A stretch of DNA of 64,000 nucleotides, taken from positions 310,001 to 374,000 of the forward strand of contig OX637627.1 in assembly GCA_951802195.1 (NCBI GenBank), read 5' to 3'. Source of the stretch: Tausonia pullulans. Its lineage: Eukaryota > Basidiomycota > Tremellomycetes > Cystofilobasidiales > Mrakiaceae. The stretch's first letter is position 1, and every line of letters starts with the position of its first letter. The position numbers and the translations under genes were made by a program. Shown here one piece after another: positions 1 through 13,107 of the stretch. The notes beneath the pieces were generated by a model. It made no database searches. It was not told the DNA's origin and saw nothing but the letters and a program-made list of their open reading frames with translations.

Positions 1-546
1 TTTCAAAAGTTCGATAAACCTCGATTTTTTCATCCTGGGCTGCGGCCTCGTTGTGGCGACGGCCGTTGCCGTTCGCCCCGAGTCAAGCTGGCCATCAACT
101 CTAACGCACGCGCGCCGTGCATCTGGGAGGAGCGGCTTCAAAGGTGGCTTCGATTGTACGAAACGAGGCAGACAGTGTGCCATTTTCCCTCAACTTTTAC
201 TCAAGTCTCCTCGGCTCCTAAGACTAGTGCCGCGGCCGTCGTTGTCCTTGGATAGGCCCGACTTGGCTCTTCTGACACCGCACCCTGCCGTCTCCAGCCT
301 TCGCCTACCTTCCCGTACAAGTTGCCGCAAGAATGGGAGAGCCAGGGAGGACTGATGCGTTGCGTCGACAACAAGCGAGCCGGGAACCGAGAAACCGCTG
401 CCGCCACCTCCCTCGCTCTTCACAGCAGTTGATCCCCGCTCGTCGTTACCCCTAATCTCTCACACCATCCTTGCTTTCCCTTCCCATCTTCTCCACTCAC
501 CCCTCATTGCGCCTGACTTAACCCTCGCCTTCCTCTACACCTCAAC
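1..546. other. 5' flank of the alpha-glucosidase gene
   Basis: No gene is supported here. The only open frames are short, overlapping and on both strands. The last 130 bases before the ATG at 547 are pyrimidine-rich on the + strand, as is common for promoters and leaders in such fungi. I infer that this is the promoter and 5' leader of the downstream gene; the left edge may also hold the end of a gene lying outside the window. Confidence 0.4.
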
Positions 547-3779
<3,233 letters not shown>

Positions 3780-4470
3780 AGAGCAGACTGTGTTCCCTCT
3801 CTCTTATTACTCCTCCTTTGAACGAGCCCTAGGTCGTGTGCGCGTGCTTCTCGCAGATGAACGTTTAAATTGTGCCTAGATGGACTCTTGATTGACTGTC
3901 TTCCTAATGATTCCCTTGAATCGTTCTTTTGTACTCTTCACTCTCTATTTTTCTACATCTTGGATTGCGGGTATACGATCAAATGTCTCTTTTGGTCGCT
4001 GTAGGTGCCGTACACCGGAGTGCTAGTGCTGCTGGTGCTCCGAGTGAGGGAAGCGAGGACCTCGAGAAGGTGGGGGAGGGGGAGGGTAGTCTGTGTCAAT
4101 AAAAGTTCCTTGTCGAGTGAGGTAGGAGGAGCAGCGTAGGAGGGAAAGACATGTGAGGCAAGAGGTGAGATGGATGAGGAGGCGCGAAGGCAAGAGGTGC
4201 AGATGTACGTTATGGCTGTTGAAAGGATGAAGTGTCGTCCCAATGCCCGTACGTCATTGATGGTAATTGTGGTTTGGCAAACTAAGGCGGCGGTTGCACG
4301 TCCTCGACCGGCACAAATGGCGGCGGCAGCGACTCCTCCAATGGTTAGGCGGCCGGCCGAGGAGACAACCGTGGTGCGAAGCAGAGATCATTCTCCTCCT
4401 GCTCAGGGAGAAGTCGTCAACCTTGAGTAAGGGTGGCAACATACCGTCACCCTGGACTCACCAGCATGTC
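3780..4470. other. intergenic / 3' flank of alpha-glucosidase
   Basis: The first 180 bases are T/C-rich and look like a 3' UTR. On the minus strand an open frame of about 95 codons (3953-4243) continues without stops to about 4390, but it has no ATG and no splice path in the right phase from the small gene upstream. I leave it uncalled; it could be the 3' UTR of the small minus-strand gene. Confidence 0.35.
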
Positions 4471-4724
4471 TCACAGGCCGTACTCGTTCATCTCGCCAGT
4501 CCCCTTCCAGACCTGCTCCCACCCCAGCTCCGTAGGGTCCGTCTCAGCAGAGCCTGCGGGCGTCGTCACTGCTGCCGCTACTCGCGGCCCAACCGCCGCG
4601 TGACTCGGCGAGGCGGGCGTGAAGGGGCCCTCGGGGCTAAAATTTGCCGACGATGAGCCTGAGGGCAGCTAGATCCGCGAGGATGTGGCGACAAGGGTTG
4701 CTTTATGCGATACCGGGAGGTCAT
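4471..4724 (-). CDS. possible small protein, 58 residues, unrecognised
   Basis: A two-exon model: ATG at 4724, an 11-nt first exon, an intron with GTATCG donor and TTTTAG acceptor (4637-4713), then one exon to TGA at 4471-4473. The product begins MTSRPEGPFTPASPSHAAVG and ends GWEQVWKGTGEMNEYGL. Codon choice in the second exon is strongly GC3-rich, like the confirmed genes, and the tryptophan-rich tail does not look random. I do not recognise the family. A GTGAGA donor overlaps the stop codon, so a longer spliced form is possible. Against it: short length and no neighbour context. Confidence 0.33.
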
Positions 4725-5514
4725 AGATCCGCTCTAGAAGGCGTTGTGTTGGAGGAGGGAGGGCCAAAAACAGGCAAGTCAGTAGGAGAAGTCCGCGCGA
4801 TGCAGTGCCTCGCGTCGGACGCGCGGTGGTAACTTAGCCGTTGTCAAACGCCCGCTTCTTGCCTTCGGCATGCGGCTGTAAGTGGAGACTATGTGAAGCG
4901 ACGTCGAGAAAAGAGGGAATAGGAGGGTCAGATCAGTGAACGTGTCTGACGGGAGGTCGAGACACTACGGAACAGTGCGACCTCTCCTCCTTCTCCTTCT
5001 TCTATACCGAAGCAACGAGTCGGACCAAAGCGCGCGCGTTACACAGAGCGGGCCTTGTAAGTGAAGCCTTGACGTTGGATCACGCTCCCTTGCGTCGACA
5101 CGCGCGCAACCAGGTCTCGTCTCGCCTCCAAACCCGGGGAAGACGGACGCTCGACAAAGCCTCACACTTAGCACGGACATGTATAGGCGATGCGCAAGGG
5201 TACCCAACACGGCAAGACAAGATTGCAGAGAGGAGACCAACACCACGCGATTAGCCTTGCGTTCATCGAGCGAGGAGGGGATGTGGCATGTCGGCGGGCG
5301 TTCGTTATCAAGTCTGTCAGGCACGAGGTTGGAAGGGTCATTTAGCTCCCACTTTGGGAGGATGCAAAGCTCCCTGTATCTAGCGTGGAACAGCGGAGGT
5401 CTCCAAGAATATTTCGTTTGAACCTACAGCTAGCGAATCAAGGGAGCCCTGATAACCCTTTCTCAATCTCTCAGTCGCAGGATATCCATCCATAAGCTGG
5501 ATAAGGAAGAAAAA
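4725..5514. other. intergenic between the small gene and ric8
   Basis: No supported gene. A minus-strand frame of 119 codons (4965-5324) is arginine- and cysteine-rich with no recognisable motif and is probably spurious. The interval should hold the ric8 3' UTR and the promoter of the small minus-strand gene. Confidence 0.3.
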
Positions 5515-8212
5515 TCAGGCGTCGCCCACAGCCTTTGTCGTCCTCGCCCGATGCCGCTCCATTTCGGCCATGGCCTTCCGCTCGTCCTCCTCATCCTGCT
5601 GGTCAAGCTGGCGCTTGATTTCCTCCGTCTGATGAAGTCTCAGACATGGAAGTCAGTCGTGGCACACATTCGAAAAACCAGCCCATGCTGGCGCAAGCAC
5701 TCACGTCATCGGCTTCAAGCTCGCCCTTCTCCAGCTTCTCCCTGACCGGGTTCCCGAGGGAGACGGCCGGATTCTTCTCCATCCTTTGGAAGAGAACGAA
5801 GAGCCGCTCGGCCTCACGCTCCTTCTCCTCGTCTGTCATGGTCTCATCGTGCACCGGACGGCCCTCGGGTTGGAGGCCCGTCATCGGATTGATCGGAGCT
5901 GCCGGGCGGGTGTCGTTGGAGGATGATGAAAATGCAGATGGTCGCTCTGGTGAGGAGGGGGCAGGATCGGGGGCGGAGATGCCTGAAAAGCAAGATTGAG
6001 ACTATGTCAAGGACGGGAGCCGGTCCAGGAACGCGGGCGATGGCGATGGCGATTGCTCACCCTTAGCGAAGAGAAATCCGGCGGCGTTGCCGTAGCCGAC
6101 GAGCTCCGACATCGTCGAGGCTGTAGACAAGGTGAGCAAGGAATAAGCATTCACTTGCGTTCGCTGTAGAGTCTATTTTACGAACCGTTCTTGTTTGCCA
6201 AAGCAAAGAAGACCTCGCCGACAGCGATCTTGGTTTGAGCGTAGCGTGGCGATGCCATGAGCCGAATCATGCGTCCTAGTACTGTCGAACGTTTCTCCAA
6301 AGGCATCGAGGACGGAGACCGGTCTCTGTTTGGAGCGCGCGGAAGAGAGTTTGGTCAGCAAACCATGCCGCCCTCCATTTACCGCTCAGGGATTCACAAA
6401 TCTTCAGGCAGCAGTGTGCGACATATTTCTGTCTTGATCTCCTCAACGCCATTGCACAACCTCGCCATAACCAGGAAGAGGACGCCGACGCTACTCTCGA
6501 CGGCCTCGTCTGGAAGGCTGATATCTGTTGGGTCGTCCGGGTTGCGGATTGTTTCCCAGGGGCTCGTCATCCGCTCAGCAAGTTCGAGAAGCCGTTTAGG
6601 CAGGTCGACCACGACCGATGATGGCGTTGGGGATCGGGTTCGACTTGGTGTTAGACGGTCAAGGAGAGAGATCTTGTCGACGCGTGGGGATGGGGGCGCA
6701 GGCGCGTATGTGCTCGCGAGTGGAGTGGTGGGGAAGGAGAGCAGTGCGTTGAGAGTGAGAGCAAGATTGGGAGGGAGAGGGATGGGCGCCACCTGGGACG
6801 GGGGGAGAGGTGTCCGGCATAGGAGCTGCAGAAGAGGCTCAAGAAGGCTGGTGCACATGGAAGAGGGATTGTCAGCAACAGACAGCGTGTTGATCATGAC
6901 AGGTCCACATACACATTGAGCTGGTCGTCCCACCAGTCCCCGACTGAAGCCTTATTCCTGGCACGGCCTTCGTCCGCTCCAATGATTCCGGAAAGGTAGT
7001 TGCCGTCGCTATCTAGGCCAATGCAAGACGAGCTCAGACGCGGGTAGTAAAGGAGGATGTTGAAGCTGAGCTTGAGAAGCTCGGGTGTCGGATCAGTCGG
7101 AGGAGCAGGCTCCGGGGGATTGGCAATGTGCTGATGAGGCGGCAAAGGATCAGGGAAATGAGAACAGGCTCTGGGGCGTAGTACAAGTGACTCACATGCG
7201 CCAGGGAGGGGAGAATCGACAGGTCATCGACAAGCGCGGTGATAAAGGGGGACGACTTGGCCGTCATAAGGAAGAGGATTCGTCCAAGGATAAAAACGAC
7301 ATCAGGGGTAGGGGCGGGCGTCTGTGTGAAAGAGAGCTAGCAGACATCAGATTATCAAACACTCGGAGCTGCCCGGGTCTGTAGAGGTCCACATTGCTCA
7401 AGACTAACCTCATCGCTGAGAGCCTTCTTGCCTTTGCCGGGGGAGTCGTGAAGAGCCAGTGCCCGAGCAAGCCCTTCGCCGGCTCCCTGCCGAATGAGCT
7501 CGTCCCGAGCACTCTCATGCAGGAGCAAGCAATTGGCGAGGATTCTGAGCGCCTCCGAACTCGCCGGACTGCCGACCGATTGGGGGGACGGTCCTCCCAA
7601 GCCGCGACGTGAGAGCGAGAACGAAGGCCGCTTCTCCGAGATGGAGGGTCGCGTCTCAGAAGCCGCAGCAGTTGAGGTGGGCGTGCTGGGCAGGTGGGCG
7701 TGCTCCAGAAGGATGCGAAGCGACTGCGTTAAGTCGAATTGGTCCGTCAGCTGGCTCCATTGCGAAAGGGGGGGGGGGGGGAGGGGAGGGGGTTATCTTA
7801 AACGATAGAGCGCTTGTCCGTGCTCACTCTAGGTCGGGCGAGAACCTCGGAGCCGATAGGGTTGCGTCCTAGCGTCTTGATCGCCTGAAGGGCCAGCAAT
7901 ATCACTGCAAACGTAAAGGCAAGAGCGATGGCGAAGTGTTCAGCGTTAGCGGTGGGGTCCATGCGAGCGAGCTGGATGACGAAGGTCGTCGTCTTCGAGC
8001 GGACAGCAGGAAGAGCCCTCACACTCATTCGAGAAGTAGTCCTCCCTGCCGACGTCCTCAACAATCTCCTTAAGCAGCGAAGCCCGCTCGGCCGGATGGA
8101 CCGCCGTGGGGAGGGCACTGATGAGCTGCTCGAAGACGGAGGCGTAGCGTGCCGCGTTCGATGGCGCGAAGGGCGGGAGGGCTGCGTAATCCTTGAGGGA
8201 GAGCGTGTCCAT
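5515..8212 (-). CDS. ric8: Ric8 (synembryn), G-alpha chaperone and exchange factor
   Basis: Ric8 proteins fold nascent G-alpha subunits and act as non-receptor nucleotide exchange factors in the cytosol and at the plasma membrane. The gene starts MDTLSLKDYAALPPF at 8212 and has at least eight exons. Recognisable parts are the armadillo-like segments LGRNPIGSEVLARPR and ALRILANCLLLHESARD, then NILLYYPRLSSSCIG, and the conserved C-terminal block near 5700-5880: TGLQPEGRPVHDETMTDEEK followed by EREAERLFVLFQRMEKNP and GNPVREKLEKGELE. The last exon (QTEEIKRQLDQQDEEDERK) ends in TGA at 5515. In other fungi Ric8 is needed for G-protein signalling in development and pathogenicity. An intron ending near 7756 carries a C14 run on the sense strand, close to its acceptor. 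The order of conserved blocks is complete, so I regard it as intact; some internal exon borders are approximate. Confidence 0.85.
7768..7781. repeat. G14 homopolymer in a ric8 intron
   Basis: An uninterrupted run of 14 G on the + strand, followed by a further G-rich stretch to about 7792. On the ric8 sense strand it is poly-C about 10-25 nt upstream of the acceptor joining LARPR to LTDQFDLTQ, where a polypyrimidine tract would act. Confidence 0.9.
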
Positions 8213-9593
8213 CAAGACAGCTGACAAAGCAAAGCAGAGGCAGGAGGTCGTCGGGCGGGCGAGCGAGAAAGAGTGCGCGTGAGAGGCACGATAGAGGTCG
8301 TTGGGGAAGAGAGCGAGAAAGGGGCGGCCGGCGAGTTGGCAAGGGGTGGAAGGGTCTGAGCGACGTTTGCTCACGGTTTCCCCTCGGCTGCCAGGTCGTG
8401 GGCTGAGGCCGAAGTTGAGAGAGCCTGAGACATGTAAAAAAGAGACCGAAATTTGAAACGACAAGTTGGAGGGAAGTGCCAGGGGCGAGATACAGCTCAA
8501 GCCAGTGGACGGGAGCTAATGAAACTGTGGCTGGCATACATGAGAGAGAACTCATCGATCATCTGAAACCTGGTCATCGCAGCTGGCTATCAAGAGGAGG
8601 AGGGTGTATGTCGAGCTGAACTCAATCAGCGCAATACAAGCTAACTGACAAGCAACATGTTACGTCACTAAGAACATTTTGATAGCGGTGATATTTTTGA
8701 AGCTTTCACTAGTTCTGTCTTTTCTCCGGCGGTGAACCTACTGTGAGCTTGTGGAAACGAGATACCACGTCGAAGGCCTGTCTCATGGCGAGGGATAGGA
8801 CTGCGACGCGCGCGCACCGCGCACCGTCGACTGTGGCAGCTCCCAGCTTTCTCTCCACTCCCAACCGAAACTCCCCTTCTCTCCTCCTCGGTTTAGTGAC
8901 ATTATTACGTCCTTGCTGAATCCAGACCCCTGATAACTCAAGTGAGTAAGCCGAAAGGCGGACGAAGCAGCCCCGTGACCATCATCGTTTTGCCCCATAT
9001 CTGAATTATCGCGGCTCCGCCGTGACTCTCCGCCGTGCACCGGCGTCCGAGTTCCTTCCCAGACATCCAGAACTAAAAGTAGCAGCTGGCCGTGGACATC
9101 TTGCTTTTGACTTTTGACTCGGATCAGCAAGGGCACAGCCGGCCACACACGTATTAGCCAAGGGACAGCGAGAGAGAGCAAGTAGTGGCGTACAGGCACC
9201 ATATCGAGACGAATAGAGAATGATGTCTGTGCATGAGGCGAGAGATGGGCGAAAGGCTAAGCAAGCTAGAAAAAGGTGATAGGTTGGAGAGCGGAGGGGC
9301 TACAGATAAGAATCAATTGAGAATGGATGAGGGGAAGTACACATGATGTAGGATAGGAGCCGAGGTAAAACGCTGGAGAAAGAGAGGCAAAATCAAAGGC
9401 GGAGAACAATGCTGGGAGACGGCTTGAACATGCAAAGCCAGGAAACGCGCGTGTGAGAAGGGAATTATACGAAGGGAGAGGCCAGAAGTGATGAAAGCGA
9501 TACAATGAGGAGGACGATGGAGACGAGTGCTGGATGTCCATAGAGAGAGAGAAAGAGAAGAGATAGAGTAGAAGAGAAAGTTTCCGCGTGATG
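8213..9593. other. intergenic: cdh1 3' flank and ric8 promoter
   Basis: About 1.4 kb without a supported gene. The part next to cdh1 (9240-9590) is purine-rich on the + strand and so pyrimidine-rich on the cdh1 sense strand, as a 3' UTR. A minus-strand frame of 139 codons (8783-9202) has no recognisable motif and poor codon choice. The AT-richer stretch 8560-8760 is probably the ric8 upstream region. Confidence 0.4.
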
Positions 9594-12500
9594 TCAACGG
9601 ATCTTGGAAGAGAAAGGGTTGAGCGCCGAGGGCTCTAGCCACTTTCTGCGGTCCTTTTGGAAGACGTTCCAAAAGCTGATGAAGAGAGAAACGGTCAGTA
9701 TGCGTTTGTAAATGTACATGCAACAGCAATTGAGACTCACCGGAGAGTCTCATCTCCCGAGCCGGTGCAGATGGTTTGGCCGTCGGGACTCATGGAGAGG
9801 AAGAGAACGCGGTATGTATGGCCCGTAAGAGTCGCGACCTCAGTCATGGACGGCCACTTCCAGACGCTGAGACGGGCGCGGCGGAGAGATGTATGTCAAT
9901 AGCGCTCCAACCGAGGTCGCAAGAAGTAAGAGCTCGCTGCTCACCGGATTGCGTTGTCGAGGCCGCCGCCGAGGAGGTGTCGTGGCGTGTAGCCGTGTGT
10001 GGAGACGAGCTGAAAGGGCGATTCAACGAATGAGCAACCTGAACGAGTGTCAATTCGAACCGACGACGGACCTCGCTGGATGTTTTGGACCAGACGAGGT
10101 TGCAAACCTGGGAGCCGGTCTCGTGCGAGCTGAGGAGAGAGCCGGTAAGAGTGTTGTAAAAGCTGCGACAGGGAAGCGGAGCGTTCACATTAGCGTCCGC
10201 CTTCACCCCACAGGGGCGTGCCGCACAAACGAAGGACGCACCGAATCTTGCGGTCCGAAGATCCACCTCCGCTCGCGAGGATCCCCCTCTGGTGCGGGTT
10301 CCAGGCGAGCGCTCGCACGGCGGCCAGGTGCTCCGAGAAGCGCCAAATTGGGTCAACCTTCTCCGTTCCTTCCCATATAAATAGTTTGTTGTCGTTCCCA
10401 CCGCTCGCGAGCTGGGTGCCTTCCGGACTCCAGCGGAGCGCACAAACCTCTTGTCGGTGATGGTGGAGGGAGCGGAAGAATGGGGCGGGGGCGCGAAGGT
10501 CTCGGTGGAGAATAAAATGGTCCTTGGAGCCGCTCTAGAAGAAGGGCAGAAAGATGCAGAGTATTAGAACGGCCGGGACAATGGCGCGTAATCACACCGA
10601 ATCGAGGGACTAACGCTGAGGACGTTCGGATCCAACCAGGCGAGGGCACCAACACGTGCGCCGTGGCCCTCCATGGTCCGAATAAGCTTGCAGCGCTCGG
10701 CGTCCCAAATCTGGACAATGCCCTCTTGAGTTCCGACGGCGAGGACGTTGCCCTTAGGCCTCCAACAGACACTCGAAATCTCGTTCTGCCTTCGCATGCC
10801 TCCAACGAGGGCGTCCTCCTCGGCTTCCTCGTCGATGGCGCCGTCCGAGCGTGCAACGGTCGATGACCCTCCGGGCGAACGAGCGACTGTCGACGACGGA
10901 GCTGAGCCACCTCGGCTGAGGGCGACGTCGCAGAGCTTGGTAACCTTGGACGTGTTTGCGCTCCACAGCCAGACGCAAGAGCCGAGGCCGACACTGAGCA
11001 CGTTTGTAGAACCCCAGTCGATCATGTTCACACTGAAGGGAGGTAACATGGCCGGAACGAGTCAACACGAGATACCGTGACGACAAGGGCCTGAAGCACG
11101 CAGGCACGACTGACTAATAATCATCGGCGAGATCAGGCGCGTCCAGTACGCGGAACGGACTCCGCATGATCGTCCGTGGCGGCTTTGGGAGATGAAGCAG
11201 CTGCCGATGGAGGTCGGCCGTCACAGGCGAGGTCGAGTACGCCTCATGAAAGGGGTCCTCGAGTGAGCTCGACTGGCGCGAGGGCATTGCAGGCGACGAG
11301 TACGTGAGCAGCCGCTTGCGAGCTGGCGTTGGAACGCCATTAGGTGCTCGATAGGGGTAGTTGCCCGTCGAGCTAAGAGGAGAGCGGTCCGCGCCTGAGG
11401 AGGCGTAGGGAGAAGCTGATGGAGAGCCGAAGCAGGGTGAGGTTTGTGAGGAGTTTTGAGACGGCGACGTGTTGAGAAGAATTTCGTTCTTGATGATCTC
11501 GGAAAAGGCACGGTAGCTCTCATCTGGCAAGAAAGGGAAGAACCGATGGCCGGTTAAACTGGCGCGTCGTCAAAGAAGACGGTTATATGCGCCTGCGTAC
11601 CTCTCGCGACGTCGATCTCCCGAGCCCCGCCTGTGCGCATCTTTTTTTTGGACGCCGATGAGGGACTCGACGAGTCGCCATGGAGCTGGAAGGCGGCGGA
11701 GAGGTTGCCGCCGTCGCGTGTGGGGATGAACCTGCGAGTAACGAGTGTCCAGGTATCAGCTCATCATCCCAATACACCGATCTGAAGCGATAAGGGATGA
11801 AGAGATATCTGCTAGAAGATCGAGGCTTGCAGGCGAGCGCATACAAGGAGCGAAAGATGCCGTCGTCAAAGAGCGACCAAGACGACGTTCTCTGCTCGTT
11901 GTCCTCCCCAACACCGCGCCGTCCCTTTTCTCCAGTCCTCATGAGGGTGGGGGCCAAGCAGACCCGAGCTATAATCTCAGAATCAGAAACAAAGTCCCAA
12001 CTCCGACGTCGACGACCCCTGAGAGTAAGGTCTGCGACTGCTCCCTTCGGTCGTCGCTCCTGCGGCCGTGTCTGCCCGCGCGTCGTCGGTCGTCCCCGTC
12101 CCGCCGGTGGGCTTCGCTGCTGCTCCTCATCCTTCGTCCTTCCGCCCCGCCTCTCGTAGCTTCCCAGCCTGAGCCACCCCCCCCCCCCCCCCCCTCCCTC
12201 CCCACCCCCAACCCCCCGCCTCCAAGACATGAGTTCGTGCTCACCCCTCCACCGAGGGTGAGGCTTCCGCCGAGAGCAAACTACTGCTCCAAGGGTCAGA
12301 AATCCCAGGCGTGACCTTAGACGCAACCGGTCGGACCTCCCTACTCCTCCTCCCTGCACCTTCTCTTGGGGCTGAGCTGAGACAGTGGGAGAAGACAACC
12401 TTGGAACTCACCGGTCTCCCCACTCCGACGTCTTGCGTTTGCCCAGAGAAAACGCCGGGCTGAGTCCTTGCGGCTGTTGCTGCTGCTGATCGAGCGAGCC

Positions 12501-12689
12501 AGGACCGCCGTCCAGGCTCCTACGGCGGCGAGACGGAGGAGCGTTGCCAGCTGTCCGGGTCGGCGAGAAAGGAAACGCTACCCGCGTCGAGGTCCCAGCC
12601 ACAGGTCTCGGGGGAAGCTCGTCTTCTTCATCGGTCATGGTGAACGACAGCGGACGAGAGCGGGGCGCAGGCGGCGGGGGAGGGTCCAT
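9594..12689 (-). CDS. cdh1: Cdh1/Fizzy-related WD40 activator of APC/C
   Basis: Cdh1 recruits destruction- and KEN-box substrates to the anaphase-promoting complex in late mitosis and G1. Start: MDPPPPPAPRSRPLSF at 12689, with MTDEEDELPP a nearby alternative. After a serine/proline-rich N-terminus the C-box GDRFIPTRDGGNLSAAF spans an intron junction. Next come SYRAFSEIIKNEILL, KRLLTYSSP and RTIMRSPFRVLDAPDLADDYY, typical of Cdh1/Cdc20 activators. The seven-bladed WD40 propeller starts at WGSTNVLSVGLGSCVWLWSA and includes SVCWRPKGNVLAVGTQEG, GGNDNKLFIWEG, LGGGLDNAIRLWKWP and MSPDGQTICTGSGDETLRFW. The protein ends LNPFSSKIR then TGA at 9594-9596; the terminal Ile-Arg is the IR tail that docks on APC/C. 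The Fizzy-related IR ending and C-box favour Cdh1 over Cdc20. A small insert rich in Ser/Arg follows the first blade (about 10860-10920). Confidence 0.93.
11732..12411 (-). other. 680-nt intron through the Cdh1 C-box
   Basis: The donor GTGAGT follows GAC-CG and the acceptor CGCAG precedes G-TTC-ATC, so Asp-Arg-Phe-Ile-Pro is formed only by splicing. Most introns in the window are under 120 nt. This one carries a C18 run on the + strand (12177-12194; poly-G on the sense strand) and a C-rich stretch beyond it. No conserved Cdh1 sequence is missing between the flanking exons. Confidence 0.85.
12177..12194. repeat. C18 homopolymer in the cdh1 intron
   Basis: Eighteen consecutive C on the + strand, followed by more C-rich sequence to about 12220. 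It lies inside the long cdh1 intron, on the opposite strand sense to the other intronic runs (poly-G in the transcript). Confidence 0.9.
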
Positions 12690-13107
12690 TGGGTTGACGG
12701 CAAGCTTGTTCCGGGGCCGGGCGAGCGAGGGGAGGTGAGGATAGCTGGGGAGCAGCGAGGTCCCGAGGATGTGAATTGGGGGCAGTCGAGGAGGGAGGTG
12801 AGGCAAAGCGGGGTTTCTTTGAGCCTCGCGTAGAGGGTGAGCACAGGAAGAAGGATGTCGAGAAGGGGGAAAGTGGTGGTCGAGCGGACAAGGGGGAAGA
12901 GGATCCCCCGTCGGACTCGCCCTGAGCCCTGCATGCGCTTCCGAGGTCTCTGCTCCTCCTCGCCTTGGAGACAAGCGACCACCCCCAACCCAACTCCGAC
13001 CATTGTTCTCGGCCGGCCGACATCAACCGCTCCCTTACATCGCATGCGAGAAATATCCAAAAGAAACTCCCCCTTCGGGTACGGGGTTCGAAGTAAAAGC
13101 ATCATCA
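12690..13107. other. intergenic: cdh1 promoter and CDF 3' flank
   Basis: About 420 bases between two minus-strand genes. It holds several overlapping open frames on both strands without motifs, which high GC content produces easily. It probably contains the cdh1 5' leader and promoter and the 3' UTR of the transporter gene. Confidence 0.4.

Noticed and set aside
3953-4390. Long stop-free minus frame with a hydrophobic glycine/alanine-rich part
   Set aside because: No ATG, an in-frame stop at its head, and no splice acceptor in the phase needed to join it to the small gene at 4471-4724.
8783-9202. 139-codon minus-strand frame
   Set aside because: No motif, poor third-position bias, and it lies in the expected cdh1 3' UTR.
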